Part shown: one piece after another, positions 23,606-30,539 of the stretch
How positions within the stretch are numbered: position 1 is the first letter of the stretch
How the letters are laid out: each line of letters starts with the position of its first letter
Assembly: GCA_009927705.1 (NCBI GenBank)
Contig: RFMK01000132.1
Span: 1-30,539 of the forward strand
DNA length: 30,539 nt
Source: Actinomycetota bacterium
GTDB lineage: Bacteria; Actinomycetota; Actinomycetes; Nanopelagicales; Nanopelagicaceae
Reading direction: 5' to 3'
Translations under genes and position numbers: made by a program
Notes under the pieces: model-generated
Database searches by the model: none
What the model was told of the DNA's origin: nothing
What the model saw: the letters and a program-made list of their open reading frames with translations, nothing else

Positions 23606-25795
23606 TTAGTTCTCTTGATGCTGAAGCTTGGAAGGCCACCAGATCTTTGGACCAATAACTCGGACCAATGCAGGCACCAGCAAGGAGCGAACAACGATTG
23701 TGTCGAGGAGAACTCCGAATGCAACGGCAAACCCAAGTTCAGCTAGGAATACCAACGGAAGAACGCCAAGAACGCCGAAGGTCGCCGCGAGCACGATGCC
23801 CGCTGAAGTGATGACGCCACCTGTGACCGTGAGGCCTTTGATCACGCCGGCGCGGGTTCCAATCTTCAAAGATTCTTCACGAACTCGAGTCATCAAGAAG
23901 ATGTTGTAATCGATGCCAAGGGCAACGAGGAAGACGAAGGCAAAGAGTGGGAATGAAGCATCGGTGCCAGCGAACCCAAATACATGCTCAAAAACCAAGG
24001 CGCAAACACCAAGAGTTGCGGCAAACGAAAGCACGACAGTCACAAGCAGTAGCGCCGCGGCGAAAATGCTTCGTAACAACAAGCCCAAAATGATTGCGAT
24101 CAAAATGAGAACGATTGGAATAATCACTCGATTATCGCGACGCGATGATTGGTCTACGTCATAGCCGACCGCAGTTTGTCCACCTACTAAAATATTTTGG
24201 TTGACTTTCTTTGCTGCATCACGGAGCAGAGGAATGGTTTCCTTTGCTTTCACAGAGTCAGCTGGAACGCTGAGCGTTGCGTAAAGTAGAACTTTTCCAT
24301 CAACGACTTTTACATCTGTGGTGGGTTGTCGCGTTGCAGGATCGACGGTAGTTACTGGCTGTACGTTTGCAACATTTGAAACGCCCTTGATTGCGGCGGT
24401 GGCTGCAGCAACATCAGCTTGATCAACGACAATCTCTACTGGCGTACCTTCACCACTCGGGAAGTGTTCACCTAGTTTTTCCAGGCCAATGACTGAATCC
24501 GTTTCGGTAGTGAAGGCATCGGTTTGAGCTAGGCCATCTGATTTCAAAGTGGTTGAGAACCCCGCAAAGATAATGAGTATTACTGCCGTGGTTATCCAAA
24601 TTCGTTTTGGCTTTCGATCTACAAAGTTGCCAACTTTCGCCCAAAGACCTGAAAGTTTTTCATCGACATCGTCGAATCTTGGGACTTTCGGCCAGAAGAT
24701 CCAACGTCCGAAAACAATAAGCAATGCGGGCAATAGCGTTAACGCGGCAAGCATCGCTGAGGCGATACCGATAGAACCAACAGGACCAAGACCACGGTTA
24801 CTGGAAAGATCACTGAGCAACAAGACCATAAGGCCGGCGATAACAGTGGAGCCAGATGCAACGATTGGTTCAACAACTCCACGGAGCGCAATTCTCATAG
24901 ATTCATAGCGAGATTCGTGATGATGTAGCTCTTCGCGATATCGAGATATGAGAAGGAGTGCGTAATCCGTAGCGGCACCCAGGACAAGTACGTCAAGGAT
25001 TCCTTGCGTCTGGCCATTGAGATCTATGACGTTAGCTTTAGCAAGGTAGTACACAACCATCGTCGCGAGACCTAGAGCTGTTCCGGCCGTGAACAAAGGG
25101 AGTATCCAGAGGATTGGTGAGCGATAAACCACGATAAGGATAATCGCTACAACAATCAAGGTTGTTTGTAGCAGCTTTGTGTCAATGGATCCAAATGCCC
25201 CAAAGAGATCAGCAAAGATTCCGGCTGGTCCCGTGACATGAGATTCGAGTTTGCTGGATTCAAAATTCTTCTGCATATCTTCGCGAATGAAATCGATCAA
25301 AAGCGGAAGTACGGGTTCTTTATCAATGTTTTCCGTCGCGACTTTTGCATCAAGTTGCGCATTAATCAAGATAGCCTTGCCATCTGCTGAAGGAATCGCT
25401 TGTAACGGCACTCCGGGCGCGAAATAAGAGTTGAGTTTCTTTCCTGATTCCGGAAGGACTTTCTCCCCCAAAGAGTTTGCATATTGGTTAACGCGAGCAA
25501 ATACTTCAGGATTGGTTTGCGGATTTACATCGCCCACCAGGAGAAGAAGCGCTGGCAATAAATTCTCGGTTTGATCAGAGAACTTCACGGTGATCTTGCT
25601 TGCTAACGTCGATTCAGCCTTCTCCGGTAAAAAGGCGGAGTTGTCGTTCTCTTGAACTGTGGAGATCTTGGAGAATGCCGCACCTGAAAATCCGCCGATT
25701 GAAAGCCAGGCGATGATTGATACAACCGCAATCCAGAGCGCTCGTCGCCCCTTGGTCCTAGCCTTTTTTGTCGATATCTCTACAGTCTGGCTCAC
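23606..25795 (-). CDS. MMPL/RND-family membrane transporter
   Basis: The 729-residue protein has the duplicated RND layout. Each half has one helix, then a periplasmic domain (about residues 45-195 and 420-545), then a five-helix bundle. Both halves keep the Asp-Tyr proton-relay pair of MmpL proteins, in GAATDYALLLISRYREE and ALGIDYNIFLMTRVREE. Family members export lipids, siderophores or drugs using the proton gradient. It is closest in size to the short YdfJ-like MMPL proteins rather than to MmpL3. The GTG start at 25795 follows AAGGAG by five bases. It is the first gene of an operon with the Gfo/Idh and flavoprotein genes. Confidence 0.92.
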   Translation of the reverse strand: MSQTVEISTKKARTKGRRALWIAVVSIIAWLSIGGFSGAAFSKISTVQENDNSAFLPEKAESTLASKITVKFSDQTENLLPALLLLVGDVNPQTNPEVFARVNQYANSLGEKVLPESGKKLNSYFAPGVPLQAIPSADGKAILINAQLDAKVATENIDKEPVLPLLIDFIREDMQKNFESSKLESHVTGPAGIFADLFGAFGSIDTKLLQTTLIVVAIILIVVYRSPILWILPLFTAGTALGLATMVVYYLAKANVIDLNGQTQGILDVLVLGAATDYALLLISRYREELHHHESRYESMRIALRGVVEPIVASGSTVIAGLMVLLLSDLSSNRGLGPVGSIGIASAMLAALTLLPALLIVFGRWIFWPKVPRFDDVDEKLSGLWAKVGNFVDRKPKRIWITTAVILIIFAGFSTTLKSDGLAQTDAFTTETDSVIGLEKLGEHFPSGEGTPVEIVVDQADVAAATAAIKGVSNVANVQPVTTVDPATRQPTTDVKVVDGKVLLYATLSVPADSVKAKETIPLLRDAAKKVNQNILVGGQTAVGYDVDQSSRRDNRVIIPIVLILIAIILGLLLRSIFAAALLLVTVVLSFAATLGVCALVFEHVFGFAGTDASFPLFAFVFLVALGIDYNIFLMTRVREESLKIGTRAGVIKGLTVTGGVITSAGIVLAATFGVLGVLPLVFLAELGFAVAFGVLLDTIVVRSLLVPALVRVIGPKIWWPSKLQHQEN

Positions 25796-25815
25796 AAAAA
25801 CTCCTTAAGATTCCC

Positions 25816-25828
25816 AGTGATTTTCACT
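25816..25828. promoter_or_regulatory. Inverted repeat in the leader of the MMPL gene, possible operator
   Basis: AGTGA and TCACT arms flank three T residues, about 13 bases from the Shine-Dalgarno sequence of the MMPL gene. MMPL genes are often controlled by a local TetR-type repressor, but none is encoded here. This could be an operator or chance. Confidence 0.25.
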
Positions 25829-25911
25829 ACTTGGATTGCGCCCCGCCTCAATCGAGTGCGAAGCCAGAGGCAAAGTTTACCCGTGATGAGGAGAGTTTTC
25901 GGTACTGAAGT

Positions 25912-25917
25912 TAGGCT
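25912..25917 (+). promoter_or_regulatory. Predicted leaderless -10 element of lipB
   Basis: TAGGCT lies six bases before the lipB ATG at 25924 and no Shine-Dalgarno sequence intervenes. This would start the lipB-lipA-acyltransferase-DUF4191 transcript at the start codon. Confidence 0.55.
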
Positions 25918-25920
25918 TAT

Positions 25921-25935
25921 GGCATGACGCATGCC
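25921..25935. repeat. Perfect inverted repeat over the lipB start codon
   Basis: GGCATG, three bases, and CATGCC form a perfect six-base-arm inverted repeat. The lipB ATG at 25924 lies inside its left arm, next to the predicted transcription start. Confidence 0.5.
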
Positions 25936-26568
25936 ACCGCTTCCATCGCCTTGAACAAGGCTGGTCTCGTCGAATATGAGGAAGCTCTTCAGCTGCAAAG
26001 AAATTTACATAGTGAAATCGCGGAATCGCAGCGCCCCAATACCTTGCTCTTACTTCAACATCCACCAGTTTTTACTGCTGGTCGCAGAACGCTTGAAAGT
26101 GAAAAACCAACAGACGGTTCCACCGTTATTGATGTCGACCGTGGAGGCAAAATCACTTTCCACGGACCGGGACAGATCGTTGGCTACCCAATCGTGAAAT
26201 TGAAGAATCCTAATGACGTCGTTGGCTTCGTACGGGAATTGGAAACTTCATTAATCGAAGTCTGCAAAGAATATGGTATTGATGCCGAACGATATTGTGA
26301 ACGTTCTGGCGTCTGGATCCGAGACGACCGGGGTGATCGAAAGATTGCTGCGATTGGCATACGTGTCGCGCGTGGTGTCACGATGCATGGCTTTGCATTA
26401 AACGTGAACCCAGACCTCTCCTATTTTGATCGAATAATTCCATGCGGAATATCGGATGCGGAAGTCACATCGATGGCTAAAGAGTTGAATCGCGAGATTT
26501 CAATCCCTGAAGTAGAAAATGTTCTCGAACGCCATATGTTCGAAGCGTTATCGAAAGTCTCCGCATGA
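25924..26568 (+). CDS. lipB: Lipoyl(octanoyl) transferase LipB
   Basis: LipB moves octanoate from acyl carrier protein to the lipoyl domains of target proteins. The 214-residue sequence has the family motifs LLQHPPVFTAGRR and RGGKITFHGPGQIVGYPI, the catalytic lysine in RKIAAIGIRV and the catalytic cysteine in IIPCGI. The start at 25924 is supported by the six-base spacing to TAGGCT. The stop overlaps the lipA ATG (ATGA). Substrates in this window are the double-lipoyl E2 protein. The H protein that partners GcvT is encoded elsewhere. Confidence 0.97.
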   Translation: MTHATASIALNKAGLVEYEEALQLQRNLHSEIAESQRPNTLLLLQHPPVFTAGRRTLESEKPTDGSTVIDVDRGGKITFHGPGQIVGYPIVKLKNPNDVVGFVRELETSLIEVCKEYGIDAERYCERSGVWIRDDRGDRKIAAIGIRVARGVTMHGFALNVNPDLSYFDRIIPCGISDAEVTSMAKELNREISIPEVENVLERHMFEALSKVSA

Positions 26569-27503
26569 CAATTGCGCCAGAAGGTCGGAAGCTTTTGCGC
26601 ATTGAAGCACGCAATGCCGCGGTGCCAATCGAGAAGAAGCCAGAGTGGATCAAGACGCGAGCAAAGATGGGTCCTGAGTACACATCGCTTCGTTCTTTAG
26701 TTTCCCGTGAAGGACTTCACACAGTCTGCCAAGAAGCCGCCTGTCCCAATATCTTTGAATGTTGGGAAGATAAAGAAGCCACATTCCTTATCGGCGGCGA
26801 AGCTTGCACACGTCGCTGCGACTTCTGCAATATCGACACCGGAAAGCCACAACCCCTCGATCGAGATGAACCACGCCGTGTTGCAGAATCTGTGAAGACT
26901 ATGGGCTTGAAATACGCAACGGTCACGGGAGTTGCGCGAGATGATCTAGAAGATGAAGGTGCATGGCTTTATGCCGAAACAATTAATCAGATTCATACCT
27001 TAGTTCCTGGTTGTGGCGTGGAAATGCTCGCTCCAGATTTCTCAGCTAAGGCAGATCTATTAGCCCAGGTATTCGAAAGCCGACCTGAAGTCTTTGCTCA
27101 CAACCTTGAAACGGTCCCGCGGATCTTCAAGCGAATTCGCCCGGCTTTTAATTATGAACGTTCGTTGAGCGTCATCACCCAGGCGCGCGATTTTGGACTC
27201 ATCACCAAGTCGAATTTAATTCTTGGTATGGGTGAAACACGAGAAGAGATATCTCAAGCTTTGGTAGATCTTCGCAACGCTGGTTGCGATCTCATCACGA
27301 TTACCCAGTACTTACGTCCTTCGGCTCTGCATCACCCAGTAGAACGGTGGGTCAAACCTCAAGAGTTTGTTGAATTAGCTGCCGAAGCGGAAGCCCTTGG
27401 ATTTCTTGGTGTCATGAGCGGACCTCTCGTGCGTTCAAGTTATCGAGCTGGAAAGTTGTATAGGCAAGCAATGGAGTCTCGTTCTGGAGTGAACAATGGC
27501 TGA
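26565..27503 (+). CDS. lipA: Lipoyl synthase LipA (radical SAM)
   Basis: LipA inserts two sulfurs into octanoyl groups using two 4Fe-4S clusters. The auxiliary cluster motif C-x4-C-x5-C is seen in CQEAACPNIFECWE, and its distal serine ligand in the C-terminal RSSYRAG. The radical-SAM cluster motif CxxxCxxC is seen in CTRRCDFCNI. The 312-residue length is typical. It overlaps lipB by four bases and the acyltransferase gene by eight bases, indicating one translation-coupled unit. The auxiliary cluster is sacrificed in each turnover, which creates a need for carriers such as the ErpA encoded in this window. Confidence 0.98.
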   Translation: MTIAPEGRKLLRIEARNAAVPIEKKPEWIKTRAKMGPEYTSLRSLVSREGLHTVCQEAACPNIFECWEDKEATFLIGGEACTRRCDFCNIDTGKPQPLDRDEPRRVAESVKTMGLKYATVTGVARDDLEDEGAWLYAETINQIHTLVPGCGVEMLAPDFSAKADLLAQVFESRPEVFAHNLETVPRIFKRIRPAFNYERSLSVITQARDFGLITKSNLILGMGETREEISQALVDLRNAGCDLITITQYLRPSALHHPVERWVKPQEFVELAAEAEALGFLGVMSGPLVRSSYRAGKLYRQAMESRSGVNNG

Positions 27504-28227
27504 GTTGGTCTACCCACCAATCATCGGCATCGTCAAAAGTCTCTGGAAGTACTTAGGTTTGCAATTCACATTTTACGGCGAAACGCATGTACCAAAAAAA
27601 GGTCCTGCGATTCTTGCCATGAACCATGTGGGCTATCTTGATTTTGCGATTGTTGGAACGGCTGTTCTTCCTTCTAAGCGACTTGTGCGCTTCATGGCGA
27701 AGAAAGAGATCTTTGATAATCCCATCGCTGGACCTTTGATGCGCGGTATGAAGCACATCTCGGTAGATCGTAAAAATGGTGGTCCGTCGTTCATAGCTGC
27801 ACTGCGAGCACTGAAAAATGGTGAAATTGTTGGAATATTTCCGGAAGCCACCATCTCGCAAAGTTTTGAATTAAAAGATATGAAAAATGGAGTTATTCGC
27901 CTCGCCATGGAATCAGGAGCTCCGATACTGCCGACTGTAATCTGGGGTTCGCAACGTGTTTGGACCAAGAATGTAAAGCGCGATTTCGCTCATCGAAAGT
28001 ATCCGATCTACGTTTCAATCGGTGAGGCAATCACACTCAATCCCGACAGTAATGTCGAAGAATCCATGAAGATTTTGGAGTCACGGATGCGAGAGTTACT
28101 CACGCAGCTCCAAAACGATTATCCTGACTCCCCTATTGGCCAACGTTGGGCGCCAGCTCGCCTCGGTGGCACCGCTCCAACCCCGCAAGAGATTGAGGCT
28201 CGCAAAGCCCAGCGAAAGGAACTGTAA
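27496..28227 (+). CDS. 1-acyl-sn-glycerol-3-phosphate acyltransferase family protein (PlsC-like)
   Basis: The 243-residue protein has the HX4D acyltransferase motif in NHVGYLDFAIVG. The second-block motif is FPEATIS, where many relatives have FPEGTRS. A KRDFAHRKYPIYVSIGE segment follows, and a basic Pro-containing tail. It probably makes phosphatidate from lysophosphatidate at the membrane, although acceptor choice in this family varies. The ATG at 27496 follows GGAG by seven bases within the 3' end of lipA. Its place between lipA and the DUF4191 gene is not part of the mycobacterial order I remember. Confidence 0.9.
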   Translation: MAELVYPPIIGIVKSLWKYLGLQFTFYGETHVPKKGPAILAMNHVGYLDFAIVGTAVLPSKRLVRFMAKKEIFDNPIAGPLMRGMKHISVDRKNGGPSFIAALRALKNGEIVGIFPEATISQSFELKDMKNGVIRLAMESGAPILPTVIWGSQRVWTKNVKRDFAHRKYPIYVSIGEAITLNPDSNVEESMKILESRMRELLTQLQNDYPDSPIGQRWAPARLGGTAPTPQEIEARKAQRKEL

Positions 28228-28231
28228 AGCC

Positions 28232-28915
28232 ATGTTCGGTCGCAAGAAGAAAGATCCCAACGCACCAAAGAAAGTTCGTTTCAAAACAATTCGTGACGCA
28301 TACTCTCTTGCCGCAAAAGAGTACTCATTCGTTCTACTTCGCTGTCTTGTGATCTTCGCTCCGATTTGGGCTATCGGAATTTTGATTGGCGCACAATTTG
28401 GTCGCCCTGGTTATGCCGCTTTTCTCTCCTTTCCTGTGGCCTTTCTCGGCGCTTTCTTCTTCTTCACTCGACTTGCCAGCAATGCCGCATATGCATCCAT
28501 TGAAGGACAACCTGGCGCAGGTGCGAGCGTCTTGATGTCGATTCGTAAGGGCTGGACTATTTCCTCTGCGGTTGGTGTGAACAAATCCCAAGATATGGTT
28601 CATCGCGCAGTTGGAAAAGCCGGCATTGTTCTCGTTGCCGAAGGCGGATTCGGAGTTCGCACTCTCCTGAATGATGAGAGAAAGAAAATGGAACGGTTTG
28701 CGCCAGGAGTTCCAATTTATGAAGTCATTGTTGGTAATGCAGAAGGCCAAGTTTCAGTGCGAAAGTTGCAACGCGCTATGAAGAAGTTTCCAAAGAAACT
28801 TTCGACCGTCCAATTACGTGAATTGCGTGCTCGACTCAAAGCTGTTGGCGGCATGAACATCGCGCTACCAAAAGGTCCAATGCCTAAGAATTTGAGGATG
28901 CCAAAGCCTCGTTAA
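28232..28915 (+). CDS. DUF4191 family membrane protein
   Basis: The product is 227 residues from the ATG at 28232. It starts with a strongly basic segment (MFGRKKKDPNAPKKVRF), then has two membrane helices near residues 38-56 and 61-79. A basic cytoplasmic domain of about 140 residues follows, with GQPGAGASVLMSIRKGW and VLVAEGGFGVRTLL segments, and the tail is Pro/Lys-rich. This matches DUF4191, represented by Rv2219 next to lipA in Mycobacterium. The function is unknown. A longer upstream frame is rejected because it lies within the acyltransferase gene. Its stop codon directly abuts the stop of the RDD gene. Confidence 0.9.
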   Translation: MFGRKKKDPNAPKKVRFKTIRDAYSLAAKEYSFVLLRCLVIFAPIWAIGILIGAQFGRPGYAAFLSFPVAFLGAFFFFTRLASNAAYASIEGQPGAGASVLMSIRKGWTISSAVGVNKSQDMVHRAVGKAGIVLVAEGGFGVRTLLNDERKKMERFAPGVPIYEVIVGNAEGQVSVRKLQRAMKKFPKKLSTVQLRELRARLKAVGGMNIALPKGPMPKNLRMPKPR

Positions 28916-29275
28916 TTACTTCAGTCGCATCACAACAGTTCGTGCGATGCGATCGTGCAAGCCTCGTCCGTCCTTATCCGTTACTACCGCGGGAATGACC
29001 AGCGCAATCAAGAAAGTCCGAAGAAATATTGGAGCCGGCTTTACAAAGAGATAGTCGGGATGGGTCAAGACTCGTAAGCGCAACATTCGTTGTCCCGCAG
29101 ATGCGCCTCCAAGGGAAGTCAGAACGGCTACCTCCACAATGAATACGCCGAGCCTGGTCAGAGACGGACCCAGGGAGCTTGATTGGAGTGGAATCACAAG
29201 GGCGGCCGAAAAGGTCGCAATCGCCCAATCAATGCATATAGCGAGAAATCGCCTGCCGTATCCCGCTCTTTCCAT
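28916..29275 (-). CDS. Small RDD-domain membrane protein
   Basis: The product is 119 residues. The RDD family's conserved Arg and Asp are visible in GRRFLAICIDWAIA in the first helix, and the later conserved Asp is in LHDRIARTVV. Helices lie near residues 9-29, 41-58 and 84-100, and a GQRMLRLRV turn separates the second and third. It corresponds to Rv2219A, between Rv2219 and glnA1 in Mycobacterium. The function is unknown. The ATG at 29275 has a TAGGTT -10 exactly six bases upstream. It is convergent with DUF4191 and divergent from glnA. Confidence 0.88.
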   Translation of the reverse strand: MERAGYGRRFLAICIDWAIATFSAALVIPLQSSSLGPSLTRLGVFIVEVAVLTSLGGASAGQRMLRLRVLTHPDYLFVKPAPIFLRTFLIALVIPAVVTDKDGRGLHDRIARTVVMRLK

Positions 29276-29281
29276 GCTCGC

Positions 29282-29287
29282 AACCTA
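29282..29287 (-). promoter_or_regulatory. Predicted leaderless -10 element of the RDD gene
   Basis: TAGGTT on the minus strand, six bases before the ATG at 29275. This is the same hexamer and spacing as at gcvT. Confidence 0.55.
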
Positions 29288-29316
29288 CCGTCTTAAGACC
29301 CCGTAAGGGACAAAGC

Positions 29317-29332
29317 GAAACATTGCCGTAAC
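29317..29332 (+). promoter_or_regulatory. Possible GlnR-type nitrogen-control site upstream of glnA
   Basis: GAAAC, six bases, then GTAAC reproduces the a-b repeat unit of actinobacterial GlnR boxes (GTNAC-n6-GAAAC-n6). Further repeats on either side are poor. It lies about 45-60 bases before the predicted glnA transcription start, a fitting position for an activator. Confidence 0.35.
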
Positions 29333-29364
29333 AGAGGAGTTATGGGTTTTTCACTACAGAGGCC

Positions 29365-29370
29365 TAGGTT
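29365..29370 (+). promoter_or_regulatory. Candidate -10 element of glnA
   Basis: TAGGTT, the same hexamer as at gcvT and the RDD gene. It would start a transcript near 29377 with a leader of about 50 bases that contains the glnA Shine-Dalgarno sequence. No clear -35 element is seen. Confidence 0.4.
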
Positions 29371-29428
29371 TGCCCCATCAATTCAGGGCTCAGTGAAGAG
29401 CTATGAGTAATCACTAACCAGGAGAACC

Positions 29429-30539
29429 ATGTTTAAGAATTCTGCAGAAGTTCTTAACTACATCAAGAAGGAAAACATCGCACTCGTTGATGTTCGCTTT
29501 ATCGATCTTCCCGGAATCCAGCACCACTTCAATGTGCCTGCATCCCAATTCACCGAAGATGTATTTAAGGATGGTTTGATGTTTGATGGTTCCTCAATTC
29601 GAGGCTTCCAATCAATCCACGAGTCCGATATGAAATTGTTGCCGGCCCCCGAGACGGCATTCATTGATCCATTCCGCAAAGAGAAGACTCTCGTTCTTCA
29701 CTTCTCGGTAGTCAATCCAGATGACAACTCTCCATATAGCCGCGATCCTCGTCAGATTGTTGCCAAGGCTGTCGACTATATGCGCTCCACCGGAATTGCC
29801 GACACTGCGTACTTTGCACCAGAAGCAGAGTTCTATGTCTTTGATCGCGTGAAATTCCAAACACGAATGAACACTGGTTTCTATGAAGTTGATTCCTATG
29901 AAGGTGCATGGAACACAGGAATCGATAACGATCCAGATGGAACTCCAAACCGCGGTTATCGCACGCGCATTAAAGGTGGTTATTTCCCAGTTTCGCCTAC
30001 TGATCAATTTGCAGATCTACGCGATCAAATGGTCATCAACTTGGAGAAAGTTGGCCTTGAAGTTGAACGCGCACACCACGAAGTTGGTACTGCGGGTCAG
30101 ATGGAAATCAACTACCGCTTCAACGACATTCTCCATGCTGGCGATGACTTGATGAAGTTCAAGTACATCATCAAGAACACTGCATGGGCTGCCGGAAAGA
30201 CTGTGACCTTCATGCCGAAGCCACTATTCGGTGACAACGGTTCGGGTATGCACGTGCACCAGTCGCTCTGGAAAGATGGCAAGCCGTTGATGTGGGGCGA
30301 TGGATATGCAAATCTCTCGGACACCGCTCGTTGGTACATCGGTGGTCTTTTGAAGCACGCACCATCTCTCTTGGCATTCACCAACCCAACGGTGAACTCG
30401 TATAAGCGCCTTGTTCCTGGTTACGAAGCTCCGGTAAACCTCGTTTACTCTGCACGTAATCGCTCTGCATGTATCCGTATCCCGATTACCGGTACAAGCC
30501 CCAAGGCAAAGCGCATTGAGTTCCGTTGTCCAGATCCAT
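29429..30539 (+). CDS. glnA: Glutamine synthetase type I, N-terminal 370 residues
   Basis: The frame is open to the end of the window, so the C-terminus is missing. The beta-Grasp domain (residues 1-105) includes FDGSSIRGFQSIHESDM. The catalytic domain has the metal and substrate segments APEAEFYVFD, HHEVGTAGQMEINYRF and GSGMHVHQSLW, then NSYKRLVPGYEAPV and the arginine-rich NRSACIRIP. The enzyme joins ammonia to glutamate using ATP. The presence of IKGGYFPVSPTDQ and the position after the lipA-Rv2219-Rv2219A block identify the glnA1-type housekeeping enzyme. The adenylylation tyrosine would lie beyond the window. The ATG follows GGAG by five bases, so this mRNA has a leader, unlike its divergent neighbour. 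Confidence 0.97.
   Translation, partial: MFKNSAEVLNYIKKENIALVDVRFIDLPGIQHHFNVPASQFTEDVFKDGLMFDGSSIRGFQSIHESDMKLLPAPETAFIDPFRKEKTLVLHFSVVNPDDNSPYSRDPRQIVAKAVDYMRSTGIADTAYFAPEAEFYVFDRVKFQTRMNTGFYEVDSYEGAWNTGIDNDPDGTPNRGYRTRIKGGYFPVSPTDQFADLRDQMVINLEKVGLEVERAHHEVGTAGQMEINYRFNDILHAGDDLMKFKYIIKNTAWAAGKTVTFMPKPLFGDNGSGMHVHQSLWKDGKPLMWGDGYANLSDTARWYIGGLLKHAPSLLAFTNPTVNSYKRLVPGYEAPVNLVYSARNRSACIRIPITGTSPKAKRIEFRCPDP

Noticed and set aside
28136..28231. Upstream extension of the DUF4191 frame.
   Set aside because: It overlaps the acyltransferase C-terminus. Family homology starts with MFGRKKKDPN at 28232.
29290..29299. Perfect 10-base palindrome GTCTTAAGAC between the RDD and glnA genes.
   Set aside because: It is short, has no recognised consensus, and has no second copy that I could find in the window.

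Overview
The window is a dense stretch of core chromosome from a free-living, low-GC actinobacterium. Most gaps between genes are shorter than 160 bases, several genes overlap, and there are no mobile elements, CRISPR arrays, tRNA or rRNA genes. Gene content and order strongly recall the Mycobacterium tuberculosis block from qcrCAB through ctaC, a HesB-type protein, gcvT, pepB, dlaT, Rv2216, lipB, lipA, Rv2219 and Rv2219A to glnA1. That comparison is from memory. The moderate GC content and tight packing suggest the freshwater Nanopelagicales (acI) lineage, such as Candidatus Planktophila. This taxonomic placement is inference.

Layout. Bases 1-6330 hold the terminal respiratory chain: the end of qcrC, then qcrA and qcrB on the plus strand, and ctaC-ctaD-ctaF on the minus strand. 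An SRPBCC-domain gene lies between the two sets. Bases 6387-9059 hold a NifS-like protein that has lost its PLP lysine, the iron-sulfur carrier erpA, and the Fe-S enzyme nadA. A DUF3043 membrane protein and an aldo/keto reductase follow. Bases 10638-14767 form a cobalamin-uptake operon: a B12 riboswitch, a secreted membrane-anchored protein, EcfT, a fused double ATPase, and an S component. Bases 14727-21436 hold gcvT, pepA, lpdA, an E2 acyltransferase with two lipoyl domains, and a TIGR01777-type epimerase. Bases 21420-25795 are a minus-strand operon of an MMPL transporter, a Gfo/Idh oxidoreductase and a flavin oxidoreductase. Bases 25924-28915 hold lipB, lipA, an acyltransferase and a DUF4191 protein. 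A small RDD protein and the first part of glnA close the window.

How the genes work together. QcrCAB and CtaCDF form the cytochrome bcc-aa3 branch. ErpA would supply Fe-S clusters to clients such as NadA, LipA and the Rieske protein. LipB and LipA make the lipoyl groups used by the E2 protein and by the glycine cleavage system (GcvT), and LpdA reoxidises them. The B12 operon indicates uptake of a vitamin.

The most striking non-coding signal is a TANNNT hexamer placed exactly six or seven bases before the start codon of at least eight genes. This is the geometry of leaderless promoters. At gcvT/pepA two such promoters share one nearly symmetric -10 inside a 17-base gap. The most unusual protein is the NifS homologue beside ctaC and erpA. 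I found no clearly new multi-gene defence or mobile system. The best candidates for undescribed biology are that NifS-like protein, the secreted protein in the B12 operon, and the MMPL-Gfo/Idh-flavoprotein operon.
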